34,521 nt of DNA from assembly GCA_947367315.1 (NCBI GenBank), contig CANBDX010000025.1:1-34521 (forward strand), given 5' to 3'. The notes beneath the pieces are model-generated. The model had not been told where the DNA came from. It saw only the letters and a program-made list of their open reading frames with translations, and searched no databases. Numbering within the stretch: position 1 is the first letter of the stretch; each line of letters begins with the position of its first letter. The stretch is from an uncultured Bacteroidales bacterium (GTDB taxonomy: Bacteria; Bacteroidota; Bacteroidia; Bacteroidales; UBA932). Shown one piece after another: positions 7,531-16,278 of the stretch. The translations under genes were made by a program, and so were the position numbers.

Positions 7531-8886
7531 ATGAAAAGGGTGCTTGTCATATCTTATTATTGGCCGCCGACAGGAGGTTCGGGGGTGCAGCGATGGGTGA
7601 AGTTCGCCAAATACCTGCCGGAAGAAGGATGGCAGCCGGTAATCTATACCCCGGAGAATCCTGAACAGCTCGCTGTGGACGCAACTCTCGAAAAGGACGT
7701 TCCGGAGGAAGCTGAAATCATAAAGACACATATCACAGAGCCATACGAAATCTATAAGAAGCTGCTGCGCCGCTCTGGACACAGCAAGGAGGCCATTGAG
7801 GTCAATCCGGTGAATGCACAGAGCAAATCCTTCCTACAGAGGGCAGCAATGTGGATCAGAGGCAATTTCTTCCGCCCGGATCCACGCTGCATGTGGATAA
7901 GGCCTTCTGTAAAATTCCTCAGGAATTACCTGAAGGAACACCCTGTGGACCTGATTGTGAGCACAGGACCGCCTCAGTCGATGCATATGATAGGCATGAA
8001 GCTTTCGCAGGAAACAGGACTGCCGTGGATTGCAGATTTCAGGGATCCCTGGACCAGAATCTTCTATTTCAAGCACCTCTCGATGACACGCATGACCGAG
8101 AAGTGGCACCATAGAATGGAGAAGAAGGTGCTTGACTCCGCCGACGTGGTTGTGGCCGTGTCACCGCTGGTGCAGCAGGAGTTCCAGGCAATGACACAGA
8201 CGCCTGTGGAGCTTATCACCAACGGTTTTGACGAATGTGACTTTCCAGGGGAAAGAGACCACGAGGCAGATGGTGGTCCTGACAAGCCATTCATAATAAC
8301 CCACACAGGATTATTTGCAGCAGACGGCAATCCGACGACACTGTGGAAAGTCCTTTCGGAGAAATGCGCCAAAGATGAAATCTTCGGCAAAGCACTGCAG
8401 ATTCATCTCGTAGGAAAGACGGATTCGCAGATTCTGGAATCAATAGAAGCAGCAGGTCTTGGAGAAAAGGTTACGGATAAGGGGTATCAGCCACATAGTG
8501 CGGCGATTCAGGAACAGAGGAAGGCGTCATTGCTGATACTTCCGCTGAGAAAGGAGCCTGAATACAAGGCCGTTCTTCCGGGAAAGGTGTTCGAGTATCT
8601 TGCTTCATGGAGGCCTGTGCTCGGCATAGGACAGCCAGACGGCGCGATGTCCTTAATCCTCAACACCACAAAGACAGGAGTGGTGCTGGACTGGGACGAC
8701 AAGGCTTCATTGGAATGCTTTGTAAATCTGTGCTGGGAAAGACATCTCAAAGGAGAACTTAGAGTCGAAGATACTGATCTCAAGCAGTTTACAAGGGTAG
8801 AGCTTACAAGAAGTATGGCTAAACTGTTCGACAGGACAGTCGGCCACAAAAATGGCACTTTTTGTTCCCTAAACAGTAAAAAATAG
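7531..8886 (+). CDS. Glycosyltransferase, GT-B fold (family 4-like)
   Basis: The predicted enzyme transfers a sugar from a nucleotide-sugar donor to an unknown acceptor at the cytoplasmic face of the membrane. The N-terminal Rossmann half starts KRVLVISYYWPPTGGSGVQR, the usual opening of this group, where GGSGVQR replaces the glycine-rich loop. STGPPQSMHMIGMKL and WIADFRDPWT follow, and the donor-side half contains ITHTGLFAADGNPTTLW and LPGKVFEYLASWRPVLGI. I choose the ATG at 7531; a TTG three codons upstream lies inside the -7 promoter box. The length is 451 residues. The last ~15 codons (VGHKNGTFCSLNSKK) fall inside a palindromic repeat, so the C-terminal tail may be repeat-derived. The YfhO gene downstream suggests a shared role in envelope polysaccharide or glycolipid assembly. 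Confidence 0.85.
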   Translation: MKRVLVISYYWPPTGGSGVQRWVKFAKYLPEEGWQPVIYTPENPEQLAVDATLEKDVPEEAEIIKTHITEPYEIYKKLLRRSGHSKEAIEVNPVNAQSKSFLQRAAMWIRGNFFRPDPRCMWIRPSVKFLRNYLKEHPVDLIVSTGPPQSMHMIGMKLSQETGLPWIADFRDPWTRIFYFKHLSMTRMTEKWHHRMEKKVLDSADVVVAVSPLVQQEFQAMTQTPVELITNGFDECDFPGERDHEADGGPDKPFIITHTGLFAADGNPTTLWKVLSEKCAKDEIFGKALQIHLVGKTDSQILESIEAAGLGEKVTDKGYQPHSAAIQEQRKASLLILPLRKEPEYKAVLPGKVFEYLASWRPVLGIGQPDGAMSLILNTTKTGVVLDWDDKASLECFVNLCWERHLKGELRVEDTDLKQFTRVELTRSMAKLFDRTVGHKNGTFCSLNSKK

Positions 8887-8921
8887 ACTCTTGGCCACAA
8901 AAACAGCTGTATTTGTGGCCA
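8842..8921. repeat. Pair of related palindromes sharing GGCCACAAAAA
   Basis: The 11-mer GGCCACAAAAA occurs at 8842-8852 and 8893-8903. The second copy heads a perfect 10-base inverted repeat, TGGCCACAAA (8892-8901) with TTTGTGGCCA (8912-8921), whose loop contains the palindrome ACAGCTGT. The first copy forms an imperfect hairpin with TTTTTGTTCC at 8859-8868, inside the end of the glycosyltransferase gene. The second hairpin has no T tract after it, so it is not a standard terminator on the plus strand. Confidence 0.7.
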
Positions 8922-8940
8922 GGTAAATAATACACAACAT

Positions 8941-11637
8941 ATGAACAGGAAACTACTAAAGAAAACAGGGATATATGCAGGAATCATACTACTGTTTGCT
9001 GGAATCGCCTACGGATTCGTGCCTCAGGTGCTGAGCGGCAGGATTGTGAACCAGAGCGACATAGCAGGATGGAGAGGAATGGCCCAGGAGACAATAACTC
9101 ATAATCAGGCCCACCCGGAAGATCCGACCGCATGGACGAACTCGATGTTCGGAGGAATGCCGGTCACGGCCATGTACGACAACTTCAAGGGGGACTGGAC
9201 GGACGCCATCTACGACTTCCTGCTGATTGGAAAGCGACCTGCAAGCTATCTGTTCATCGCTCTACTCGGAGCATTCCTGCTGATGCTTTCCATGGGAATA
9301 AACGGCCTTGTGGCTGCAGCTGGAGCCATTGCAATAGCTTTCTGTTCTTATAATATGCAGATTATCCAGGTGGGTCACAACACCAAGATGCAGGCCATTG
9401 CATACTTTCCATGGGTAATGGCCGGAGTGATTTTCACATATAAGGCAGCCTTGAAGGGAAGATTGCCGCGTCGCACAACTTCTCGCAATGATGCAGAAGA
9501 AACAGCCGGTCCGGAAAAGGGCAGCGGAACAGGATGGAAGTCATGGCTGCCGAAGACAGTGCTCGGAACAGTGCTTTTCGCCATGGCGCTCAGCATGCAG
9601 ATAAAGGCAAACCATCTTCAGATAACATATTATCTGGCGATTGTGATTTTCATCTACGCCTTAGCGCTTCTTATAAGCCTGGTCATCGACAAGAACAGGA
9701 GACAGAGCATAGGCCGCTTCCTTGCTGCATCCGGGCTCCTGCTGGTCGTGGGATGCATAGGCATTGCCACAAACGCAAACAAGCTCATTCCTACATACGA
9801 ATACACTCCATATACCATGCGAGGAGGATCCGAACTCTCCGGAGAAGGCCCTGGACACAATGACAAGGGTCTGGACCTGGAATATGCCACAGCATGGTCA
9901 TACGGCATAGAGGAAATGCCTAACCTGCTGATTCCAAACTTCAACGGCGGCTCGTCGTCAGGAGAACTGGCCACAGACTCCGAGACAGGAAAGCTCCTTA
10001 AGAGGGCTGGTCAGCCGAATATCCGACAGACATTGAAGCATATGCCTCTGTACTGGGGGCCGCAGCCTTTCACAGCAGGACCCATGTATATGGGCGCCAT
10101 CACAATTTTCCTTTTCATACTTGGAATGATCCTTTGCAGAGGCAGGGAGAAATGGTGGCTGGCAGCAGCTACAGTCATCGCCGTGCTGCTTGCATGGGGA
10201 AACCATTTCATGTTGTTTACAAAGCTGTGGTTCGAATATGTTCCTTTCTATAACAAATTCAGAACGGTATCCATGTCCCTTACCGTGCTTCAGGTAACAT
10301 TACCTATGCTCGGATTTTATGTACTTGACGGGATATTGAAGGGAAGATTTGAGAAAAAAGCCGTGATGAAGGCCTTGTACATAGCATTCGGCATAACTGC
10401 CGGCTTCTGCGCCATTTGCGCCTTCGCACCTGGCATTGCGGGCAGCTTCACCGGTGCAGCCGATGCCGGAATGAATGAAATGATTGTGGATGCCCTGGCA
10501 GCAGACAGGGAGAGTCTGCTTGTAAAGGATGCCCTCAGGTCGCTCCTTTTCGTGACCTGCGTATTCCTGCTCATCATGTGGACATATAGGACACCAAAGG
10601 GCGGAACGACAGAGAAGGCATTGAAGGGCAGGATGGGCATAACCAGCATAGCCGTCATTCTGCTTGTATTGCTTGACCTGATCCCTATAGGAAAGCGATA
10701 CCTCAACGACAGCCATTTCGTAACTCCTGAGGATTTCACGGCACAATACCAGCTCAGACCGGTGGACGGGATTATACTTCAGGATCCTGAACTTGACTAC
10801 AGGGTGCTTGACCTCAGCGTAAACACCTTCAACAGTTCAATCCCGAGCTACCACCACAAGACCATCGGAGGATACAGTCCTGTCAAACTTCAACGCTATC
10901 AGGACCTTATAGAAAGATATATTACTCCGGAAATACGCAGCGTATATGACGTGGTTGGAAAATCAGAGACAATCCAGGAGGTTTCGGAAAATCTCCCTGA
11001 GCTCAAGGTAACATCTATGCTAAACGGCAAATATATCGTTCTCGGAGGCGAATATTCACCGATAGTGAATCCACATGCAATGGGGAATGCATGGTTTGTG
11101 GAGGATTTCACACCTGCGGCCACTCCTGATGAAGAAATTGCGCTGCTTGCCTCGACGGACCTCAGAAACACTGCCGTCATCGGAGAGGATTACGCATGGG
11201 CTGGAGAACAGGTCATTGCGAGTAGCGGAAGCGACAAGGCAATCTTCTCACCGGCAATAGTCCTGACCCACTATGCGCCCAACGAGCTGCGCTACAGCTT
11301 CAGCACCGACAGCAATAGGGCCGCGATATTCAGCGAGATATATTATCCTAAGGGATGGAAGGCCTGGATAGAGCCTGCAGGAACATATGGAGAGGTCCGC
11401 AACGGACGCTACCATCCTACTGCAGAAGGACGTTCCATCGACCTTTTCCGCGCAGACTGGATGCTACGCGGAGCAATAATCCCCCAGGGAGAAGGCCAGC
11501 TGATAATGCGTTTCGAGCCGGATTCCTACAGGATAGGGGAAAACATATCCCGCGGAAGCTCGATTGCACTGATTGTGCTTCTCCTGATATCTTCCGCAGG
11601 ATTGATTGTCACCTCCCGTTCAAGGAAGGTCAGATAA
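8941..11637 (+). CDS. YfhO-family integral membrane protein
   Basis: This 898-residue polytopic protein belongs to the YfhO family. YfhO in Gram-positive bacteria is tied to glycosylation of cell-envelope polymers; the Bacteroidetes homologues are uncharacterised. The N-terminal helix GIYAGIILLFAGIAYGFVP is followed by a periplasmic loop with GRIVNQSDIAGWRGMAQE and WTNSMFGGMP. Many hydrophobic segments lie between residues ~95 and 590. A large extracytoplasmic domain (about 590-865) follows, and a last helix (SSIALIVLLLISSAGLIV) precedes a basic tail. A cytoplasmic loop near residues 175-200 is rich in charged residues. Its 3' end overlaps the convergent transporter gene by 8 bases. The neighbouring glycosyltransferase suggests a functional pair. 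Confidence 0.87.
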   Translation: MNRKLLKKTGIYAGIILLFAGIAYGFVPQVLSGRIVNQSDIAGWRGMAQETITHNQAHPEDPTAWTNSMFGGMPVTAMYDNFKGDWTDAIYDFLLIGKRPASYLFIALLGAFLLMLSMGINGLVAAAGAIAIAFCSYNMQIIQVGHNTKMQAIAYFPWVMAGVIFTYKAALKGRLPRRTTSRNDAEETAGPEKGSGTGWKSWLPKTVLGTVLFAMALSMQIKANHLQITYYLAIVIFIYALALLISLVIDKNRRQSIGRFLAASGLLLVVGCIGIATNANKLIPTYEYTPYTMRGGSELSGEGPGHNDKGLDLEYATAWSYGIEEMPNLLIPNFNGGSSSGELATDSETGKLLKRAGQPNIRQTLKHMPLYWGPQPFTAGPMYMGAITIFLFILGMILCRGREKWWLAAATVIAVLLAWGNHFMLFTKLWFEYVPFYNKFRTVSMSLTVLQVTLPMLGFYVLDGILKGRFEKKAVMKALYIAFGITAGFCAICAFAPGIAGSFTGAADAGMNEMIVDALAADRESLLVKDALRSLLFVTCVFLLIMWTYRTPKGGTTEKALKGRMGITSIAVILLVLLDLIPIGKRYLNDSHFVTPEDFTAQYQLRPVDGIILQDPELDYRVLDLSVNTFNSSIPSYHHKTIGGYSPVKLQRYQDLIERYITPEIRSVYDVVGKSETIQEVSENLPELKVTSMLNGKYIVLGGEYSPIVNPHAMGNAWFVEDFTPAATPDEEIALLASTDLRNTAVIGEDYAWAGEQVIASSGSDKAIFSPAIVLTHYAPNELRYSFSTDSNRAAIFSEIYYPKGWKAWIEPAGTYGEVRNGRYHPTAEGRSIDLFRADWMLRGAIIPQGEGQLIMRFEPDSYRIGENISRGSSIALIVLLLISSAGLIVTSRSRKVR

Positions 11638-12973
11638 GGCCGTAAACGAATATGAATATGATGGCCACCGGGGCCACGTAGCGGATGAGCACCCAGAGGA
11701 CGCCGAAGATACGGACGTTCAGAGGGAGGGTGCCGCCGTTGGTGAATTCATCGTAGATGTCGGTCTTCTTGAGTTTCCATCCGACAAAAAGCACAGTAAG
11801 CAGACTGCCGAGCGTCATCAGGATGTTCGAAGACAGGTTGTCGAAGAAATCGAAGATGCTCCCGCCGTCAATTTTGATGTGGGAAAGGGGTCCGAAAGAC
11901 AGCGAGCAGAGCGCACCGACTATCCAGCATCCCGCAAAAAGCGTTATACATGCCCATAAACGGGAAAACTTCTTCTCTTCGACCAGATACGCCACCGCAA
12001 CCTCCATCATCGAAATAGACGAGGTTAAAGCCGCGACAAGAAGGGCTACGAAGAAGATAATGGCAATCAAGCCGCCTGCAGGCATCTGTCCGAAGACGAA
12101 CGGAAGAGTCTCGAATACCAATCCGGGACCCGACTGGGGATTCAGTCCGAAAGCAAACACGGCAGGCATGATGGCAACTCCGGCTATAAGAGCAAACATG
12201 AGGTCGGAAACTGCTGTGGCCGTACTCTGAGTGAGGATATTCTCCTTCTTATTCACATAAGACGCATAGGTCATGATGGTACCGAATCCGAGGGAGAGGG
12301 AGAAGAATGCCTGTCCTAAGGCTGTCGCACAAGCTTTTCCGGTAATCTTCGAGAAGTCAGGATTGAAAAGATAATCTACACCGGCCTTGGCTCCCGGAAG
12401 CGTCAGCGCATATATCGCAATGGCTATGACCATAAAGAACAGCATAGGCATCATCACCTTGCTGAACTTTTCTATTCCGTCCTTGATTCCCACAATGACT
12501 ATCATGGCAGTGGCCAGGAGAAAAAGAGTATGTCCGGCCAAAGGAGCCCAAGTCGAAGAAACGAAGTCCGAAAACATCGTGTGGAATGCACCTTGGGATG
12601 CATTTTCCGTAAACGAGAAAGAAAGGGACTTGAACAGATATTCTACCGACCAGCCGCCGATGACGCTATAATAAGAGAGAACGATAAGCGGCACTATGAC
12701 GGTAAAGAGCCCTACAAAACGCCATGCAGAGCCTCCGGAAAGGTCGCGGAACGCAGCAAATGCGTTCTTCTGGCTCCTTCGGCCGATAACGAATTCCGAT
12801 ATGAATATAGGAAGACATATCAGGAAACTCAAAAGAATGTATATGATTATAAAGGCAGCACCACCGTTTTCTCCTACCAGATATGGGAAACGCCAGAGGT
12901 TTCCAAGCCCCACGGCTGAACCGGCCATCGCCACAAGTGCACCGAACCTGCTTCCGAAACTATCTCTTCTCAT
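11630..12973 (-). CDS. Neurotransmitter:sodium symporter (NSS) family transporter
   Basis: This 447-residue Na+-coupled transporter has the LeuT/MhsT/Tyt1 fold. The signature first helix reads AMAGSAVGLGNLWRFPYLVGENGGAAF, and the unwound sixth helix appears as FFSLSLGFGTIMTYASYV. Eleven to twelve hydrophobic segments are visible. Bacterial members usually carry amino acids, but the substrate cannot be assigned here. It is the last gene of a six-gene minus-strand run: its start lies inside the end of folA (14-base overlap), implying translational coupling. Its stop overlaps the end of the YfhO gene on the other strand. No terminator is visible in that overlap. Confidence 0.92.
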   Translation of the reverse strand: MRRDSFGSRFGALVAMAGSAVGLGNLWRFPYLVGENGGAAFIIIYILLSFLICLPIFISEFVIGRRSQKNAFAAFRDLSGGSAWRFVGLFTVIVPLIVLSYYSVIGGWSVEYLFKSLSFSFTENASQGAFHTMFSDFVSSTWAPLAGHTLFLLATAMIVIVGIKDGIEKFSKVMMPMLFFMVIAIAIYALTLPGAKAGVDYLFNPDFSKITGKACATALGQAFFSLSLGFGTIMTYASYVNKKENILTQSTATAVSDLMFALIAGVAIMPAVFAFGLNPQSGPGLVFETLPFVFGQMPAGGLIAIIFFVALLVAALTSSISMMEVAVAYLVEEKKFSRLWACITLFAGCWIVGALCSLSFGPLSHIKIDGGSIFDFFDNLSSNILMTLGSLLTVLFVGWKLKKTDIYDEFTNGGTLPLNVRIFGVLWVLIRYVAPVAIIFIFVYGLI

Positions 12974-13451
12974 ACTCTACAAATTCAAACTGATATCCTG
13001 TCTCTTCGTCAGTGAACATCTCCGAGCGCTGGGCTACATGCCAGACTTCAGGATCTATCTCCGGAAAGAAAGTGTCCGCATCTTCAATCACGGTATGCAC
13101 GTGCGTCACCACCAGGCGGTCCGCAAGAGGAAGAGCCTGAGCATAAATCTGACCTCCTCCAATCACAAAGCATTTCTCAAGATTGGTATCCTCCGCCACT
13201 GCAAATGCAGCTTCAAGGGAGCCCACGACCTCTACTTCCTCACCGGTGGAAAAACCTCTTGACACGACGATGTTCACACGTCCCGGGAGGGCACGTCCTA
13301 TAGATCCGAAGGTCTTGCGGCCCATTATGACCGGGCTTCCGAGGGTCGTACGCTTGAAGAAGCGCAGGTCTTCGGAAATATGCCATAGGAGCTCGTTGTT
13401 GCGTCCTATGGCATTATTATCTGCTATTGCTACTATAATGTTTCTTTCCAT
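12960..13451 (-). CDS. folA: Dihydrofolate reductase
   Basis: The enzyme reduces dihydrofolate to tetrahydrofolate with NADPH, regenerating the cofactor oxidised by ThyA. The 163-residue length is standard. Seen are IIVAIADNNAIGRNNELLW, the catalytic acid D28 in HISEDLRFFK, the NADPH-binding VIMGRKTFGSIG and LPGRVNIVVSR, and the second nucleotide-binding loop CFVIGGGQIYAQAL. Both positions that are proline in the E. coli Met20-loop region (LPW and LPxD) are Leu and Ser here. thyA lies 4 bases upstream, the classic thyA-folA arrangement. The start ATG gives the expected N-terminus. Confidence 0.96.
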   Translation of the reverse strand: MERNIIVAIADNNAIGRNNELLWHISEDLRFFKRTTLGSPVIMGRKTFGSIGRALPGRVNIVVSRGFSTGEEVEVVGSLEAAFAVAEDTNLEKCFVIGGGQIYAQALPLADRLVVTHVHTVIEDADTFFPEIDPEVWHVAQRSEMFTDEETGYQFEFVEYEKR

Positions 13452-13455
13452 AATA

Positions 13456-14250
13456 TCAGACAGCTACCGGTGCCGGGATACGTGGATACGGATCGTAATC
13501 CACAAGTTCGAAGTCTTCATACTTAAAGTCAAATATACTCTTGACCTCAGGATTGATCTTCATCTTAGGGAGCTTGCGCGGCTCGCGTGAAAGCTGGGTT
13601 GCAACCTGCTCGAAATGATTCACATAGATATGCGTATCTCCGGTCGTATGGATAAACTCTCCCGGCTGAAGTCCGCAGACCTGTGCTATCATCATGGTCA
13701 GAAGCGCATAGGAAGCTATGTTGAACGGCACACCGAGGAACACATCCGCACTGCGCTGATACAGCTGACACGACAGCTTTCCGTCCGCAACATAAAACTG
13801 GAACAGCGAGTGGCATGGCGGAAGAGCCATCTTCTCCACCTCTGCGACATTCCAAGCCGACACGATCATACGGCGCGAATCGGGATTCCGTTTTATGGTC
13901 TCTATGACGTTGGAAAGCTGGTCGATGGTACCTCCGTCGGGAGTTGGCCAGCTGCGCCACTGATGGCCATATACAGGTCCGAGGTCGCCGTTTTCATCGG
14001 CCCACTCGTCCCAGATGGTCACCCCATGGTCCTGGAGGTATTTCACATTCGTATCGCCTGCTATGAACCACAGCAGTTCGTATATTATGGATTTCAGATG
14101 CACCTTCTTTGTGGTCAGAAGGGGGAAACCTTCGCTGAGGTCGTAACGCATCTGATAGCCGAACACGCTCTGGGTGCCGGTTCCGGTGCGGTCGGACTTC
14201 ATCGTTCCGTTCTCACGGATATGGCGCAACAGGTCCAGGTATTGTTTCAT
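13456..14250 (-). CDS. thyA: Thymidylate synthase
   Basis: ThyA methylates dUMP to dTMP using methylenetetrahydrofolate and yields dihydrofolate, which the next gene product (FolA) recycles. The 264-residue length equals E. coli ThyA and the nucleophile is C146 in [27 protein letters not shown] near the N-terminus binds the dUMP phosphate, and the folate-site segments GDTHIYVNH and [13 protein letters not shown] are intact. It starts 2 bases after the galM stop and ends 4 bases before folA, so translation is probably coupled across all three genes. Confidence 0.98.
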   Translation of the reverse strand: MKQYLDLLRHIRENGTMKSDRTGTGTQSVFGYQMRYDLSEGFPLLTTKKVHLKSIIYELLWFIAGDTNVKYLQDHGVTIWDEWADENGDLGPVYGHQWRSWPTPDGGTIDQLSNVIETIKRNPDSRRMIVSAWNVAEVEKMALPPCHSLFQFYVADGKLSCQLYQRSADVFLGVPFNIASYALLTMMIAQVCGLQPGEFIHTTGDTHIYVNHFEQVATQLSREPRKLPKMKINPEVKSIFDFKYEDFELVDYDPYPRIPAPVAV

Positions 14251-14252
14251 GA

Positions 14253-15302
14253 TTAACGTGTTCCGAATGCAAAGATGATTGCCTGTTCATAAACTTCTCC
14301 CGGACGGAGGACAGGTGACGGATAGTCTGCCTTATTAGGTGCGTCAGGATAGTTCTGACACTCGATTGCAACACCTGTATAATCCTCATAAACGTGTCCG
14401 TTCTTGCCTGCAGGGCATCCTGAAAGCCAGTTGCCTGTATATACCTGTACGCCAGGCTGGGTTGTGAAGACCTCCATCACACGTCCGCTCTCGGGAGCAT
14501 AAAGCTCTCCGCAGAACTGGATCTGACCTGGCTCGGCACCGTCAATGACCCAGCAGTGGTCGTAACCCTTGCCTATCTTAAGAGGTTCGAAATCGGCCTT
14601 GATATCCTGACCTATAGGATTGCCGCTTACGAAATCCATCGGTGTTCCGGCTACTGGAGCGCTTTCTCCGAGAGGAATCTGAGTAGCATCCGTAGGAAGA
14701 TATTCCGAAGCATTCAGCTTGAGGACATGACCGAGGATATCACCGTTTCCCTCACCATTGAGATTGAAATATGCGTGGTTGGTGAGGTTGATCACCGTAG
14801 GTGCATCCGACTCTGCGGTAAGAGTCAGGCGGAGTTCACAGTCCTCGCTCCATTCATAACGTGCCACAGCCTTCACAGCACCTGGATACCCCTGCTCACC
14901 GTCCTCAGAATAATAAAGGAACTCCACTCCGCCTTCGTGCTCACGACTCTCCCACACCTTGTTCTGGAAGCCCTGAGGGCCGCCGTGGAGATGATTCGGG
15001 CCATTGTTTATAGGAAGGGTGTATTCCACACCGTCGAGAGTGATCTTTCCGAGGGCGATGCGGTTGGCGTAACGTCCCGGTATCTTACCTGCGCAAGGTC
15101 CGTCACCGAAATAGCTTGCAGCCTCGGGATATCCGAGTACGACATCGGCCATGTTACCATCCTTGTCAGGAACTACCACCGACACGATGCCGGCTCCTAC
15201 ACTCGAGAGCTGTACATAAGCACCCTTCTCATTGGTAATAGTATAAAGGAATATTTCCTTTCCGCATGGGGACGTACCCCAGAGTTCTTTTGTTAGTTTC
15301 AT
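14253..15302 (-). CDS. galM: Aldose 1-epimerase (galactose mutarotase), cytoplasmic
   Basis: This second mutarotase converts beta-D-galactose to the alpha anomer used by galactokinase (galK at 23849-24985). Motifs are [27 protein letters not shown], the catalytic His in [15 protein letters not shown] and the catalytic Glu in [26 protein letters not shown]. At 349 residues it has the usual length and starts directly with the catalytic fold, with no signal peptide. It is cotranscribed with a thioredoxin-like lipoprotein 19 bases upstream and thyA 2 bases downstream, an odd grouping for a sugar gene. It is clearly diverged from the exported copy at 6457-7503. Confidence 0.95.
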   Translation of the reverse strand: MKLTKELWGTSPCGKEIFLYTITNEKGAYVQLSSVGAGIVSVVVPDKDGNMADVVLGYPEAASYFGDGPCAGKIPGRYANRIALGKITLDGVEYTLPINNGPNHLHGGPQGFQNKVWESREHEGGVEFLYYSEDGEQGYPGAVKAVARYEWSEDCELRLTLTAESDAPTVINLTNHAYFNLNGEGNGDILGHVLKLNASEYLPTDATQIPLGESAPVAGTPMDFVSGNPIGQDIKADFEPLKIGKGYDHCWVIDGAEPGQIQFCGELYAPESGRVMEVFTTQPGVQVYTGNWLSGCPAGKNGHVYEDYTGVAIECQNYPDAPNKADYPSPVLRPGEVYEQAIIFAFGTR

Positions 15303-15321
15303 ATGGCTGTAGTTTAATCAA

Positions 15322-16278
15322 TTATCGTATATTTCCAAGATAAGCGAACATCCTTTCTTCCGGTGCATCCTTAAGAAGCACAGTCTTGTCCTTATCAAGA
15401 AGGTAGAGGGAAGGTATCGCACGGACATTATAGAGAGTCTCATTCCTTATGGTAAAGTCCGGATCAAAGCCGTTGTACCATTCTTCCGGATACACAGGCA
15501 TATATGAACGCCATTCATCCAGTTCCTCGTCAATATAAATGTTCAGCACGGCTATCACACCATCTGCTATCATCCGGGCTATCGCAGGCTCCCCCTTGAG
15601 GACATTGATTATGTCCATGCACGCTCCGCATCCCGGATTGCTGAAGAAAAGAAGCGTAAATGGGGACTGTATTCCATAAAGATTACGTATTCGTCCCCGG
15701 GCATCAGCAAATCTGAAGTCAGCAGCCTTGGTTCCCACCTTATTCAATGCACAAAGACGTGCATCCCTCGCATACTTGTCCCGCATTTCCACCGGGATAA
15801 GGTCGCATTCCGCCAATCGTGCAGCATACACGCCATAAAAATCCTCATTACGCAGCGGTGAGTTGGGGTCAAAAAGATATTTATCCACCATATCCCTGAA
15901 GGTCTCGAACACATTCGAGGAAGTATCCTTCCTCTCACATGCCAAAGCCTTGTCATAAAGCCTTCCCACAGCCTTCTCTGCAGCAGGCATACCTATCGCT
16001 CCAAGTATCTGTGTCCAGTTGGCGAACTTCTGCTCGACATCTTCCCTGCGCACTCCGCTGACATGCATTGAATCTGAAGGATAATCGCGGGAAGGATCAA
16101 GAATGGCATTCCACATGTTCAATGCCATATACTCAGCCCTGTCAAGAGGGTCCTCCATCATTGCCGGGGGCACAGTTTCGGGAAAAGGCAGAGCCTTGAA
16201 CTGCTCTGCCTTCCTGTTATTCCCACATGCCGCTGCCGCAATAAGAGCAACGGAAATGATTATAAACTTAATTTTCAT
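15322..16278 (-). CDS. Thioredoxin-fold lipoprotein (DUF5106/TlpA-like)
   Basis: The signal peptide MKIKFIIISVALIAAAAC ends in a lipobox with Cys18, so the protein is probably a periplasmic lipoprotein. Residues about 30-170 are an alpha-helical region like the DUF5106 domain found ahead of thioredoxin folds in Bacteroidetes. The C-terminal thioredoxin domain has KVGTKAADFRFADARGRI, the redox pair in FFSNPGCGACMDI (CGAC) and the cis-proline strand VRAIPSLYLLDKDK. A disulfide reductase or peroxide-related role is likely, but the partner is unknown. Its start overlaps the end of the upstream Na/Pi symporter gene by 11 bases. Confidence 0.85.
   Translation of the reverse strand: MKIKFIIISVALIAAAACGNNRKAEQFKALPFPETVPPAMMEDPLDRAEYMALNMWNAILDPSRDYPSDSMHVSGVRREDVEQKFANWTQILGAIGMPAAEKAVGRLYDKALACERKDTSSNVFETFRDMVDKYLFDPNSPLRNEDFYGVYAARLAECDLIPVEMRDKYARDARLCALNKVGTKAADFRFADARGRIRNLYGIQSPFTLLFFSNPGCGACMDIINVLKGEPAIARMIADGVIAVLNIYIDEELDEWRSYMPVYPEEWYNGFDPDFTIRNETLYNVRAIPSLYLLDKDKTVLLKDAPEERMFAYLGNIR

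Noticed and set aside
14556..15296. 246-codon plus-strand frame opposite galM
   Set aside because: galM is unmistakable on the other strand; this frame has no recognisable domain and no promoter.
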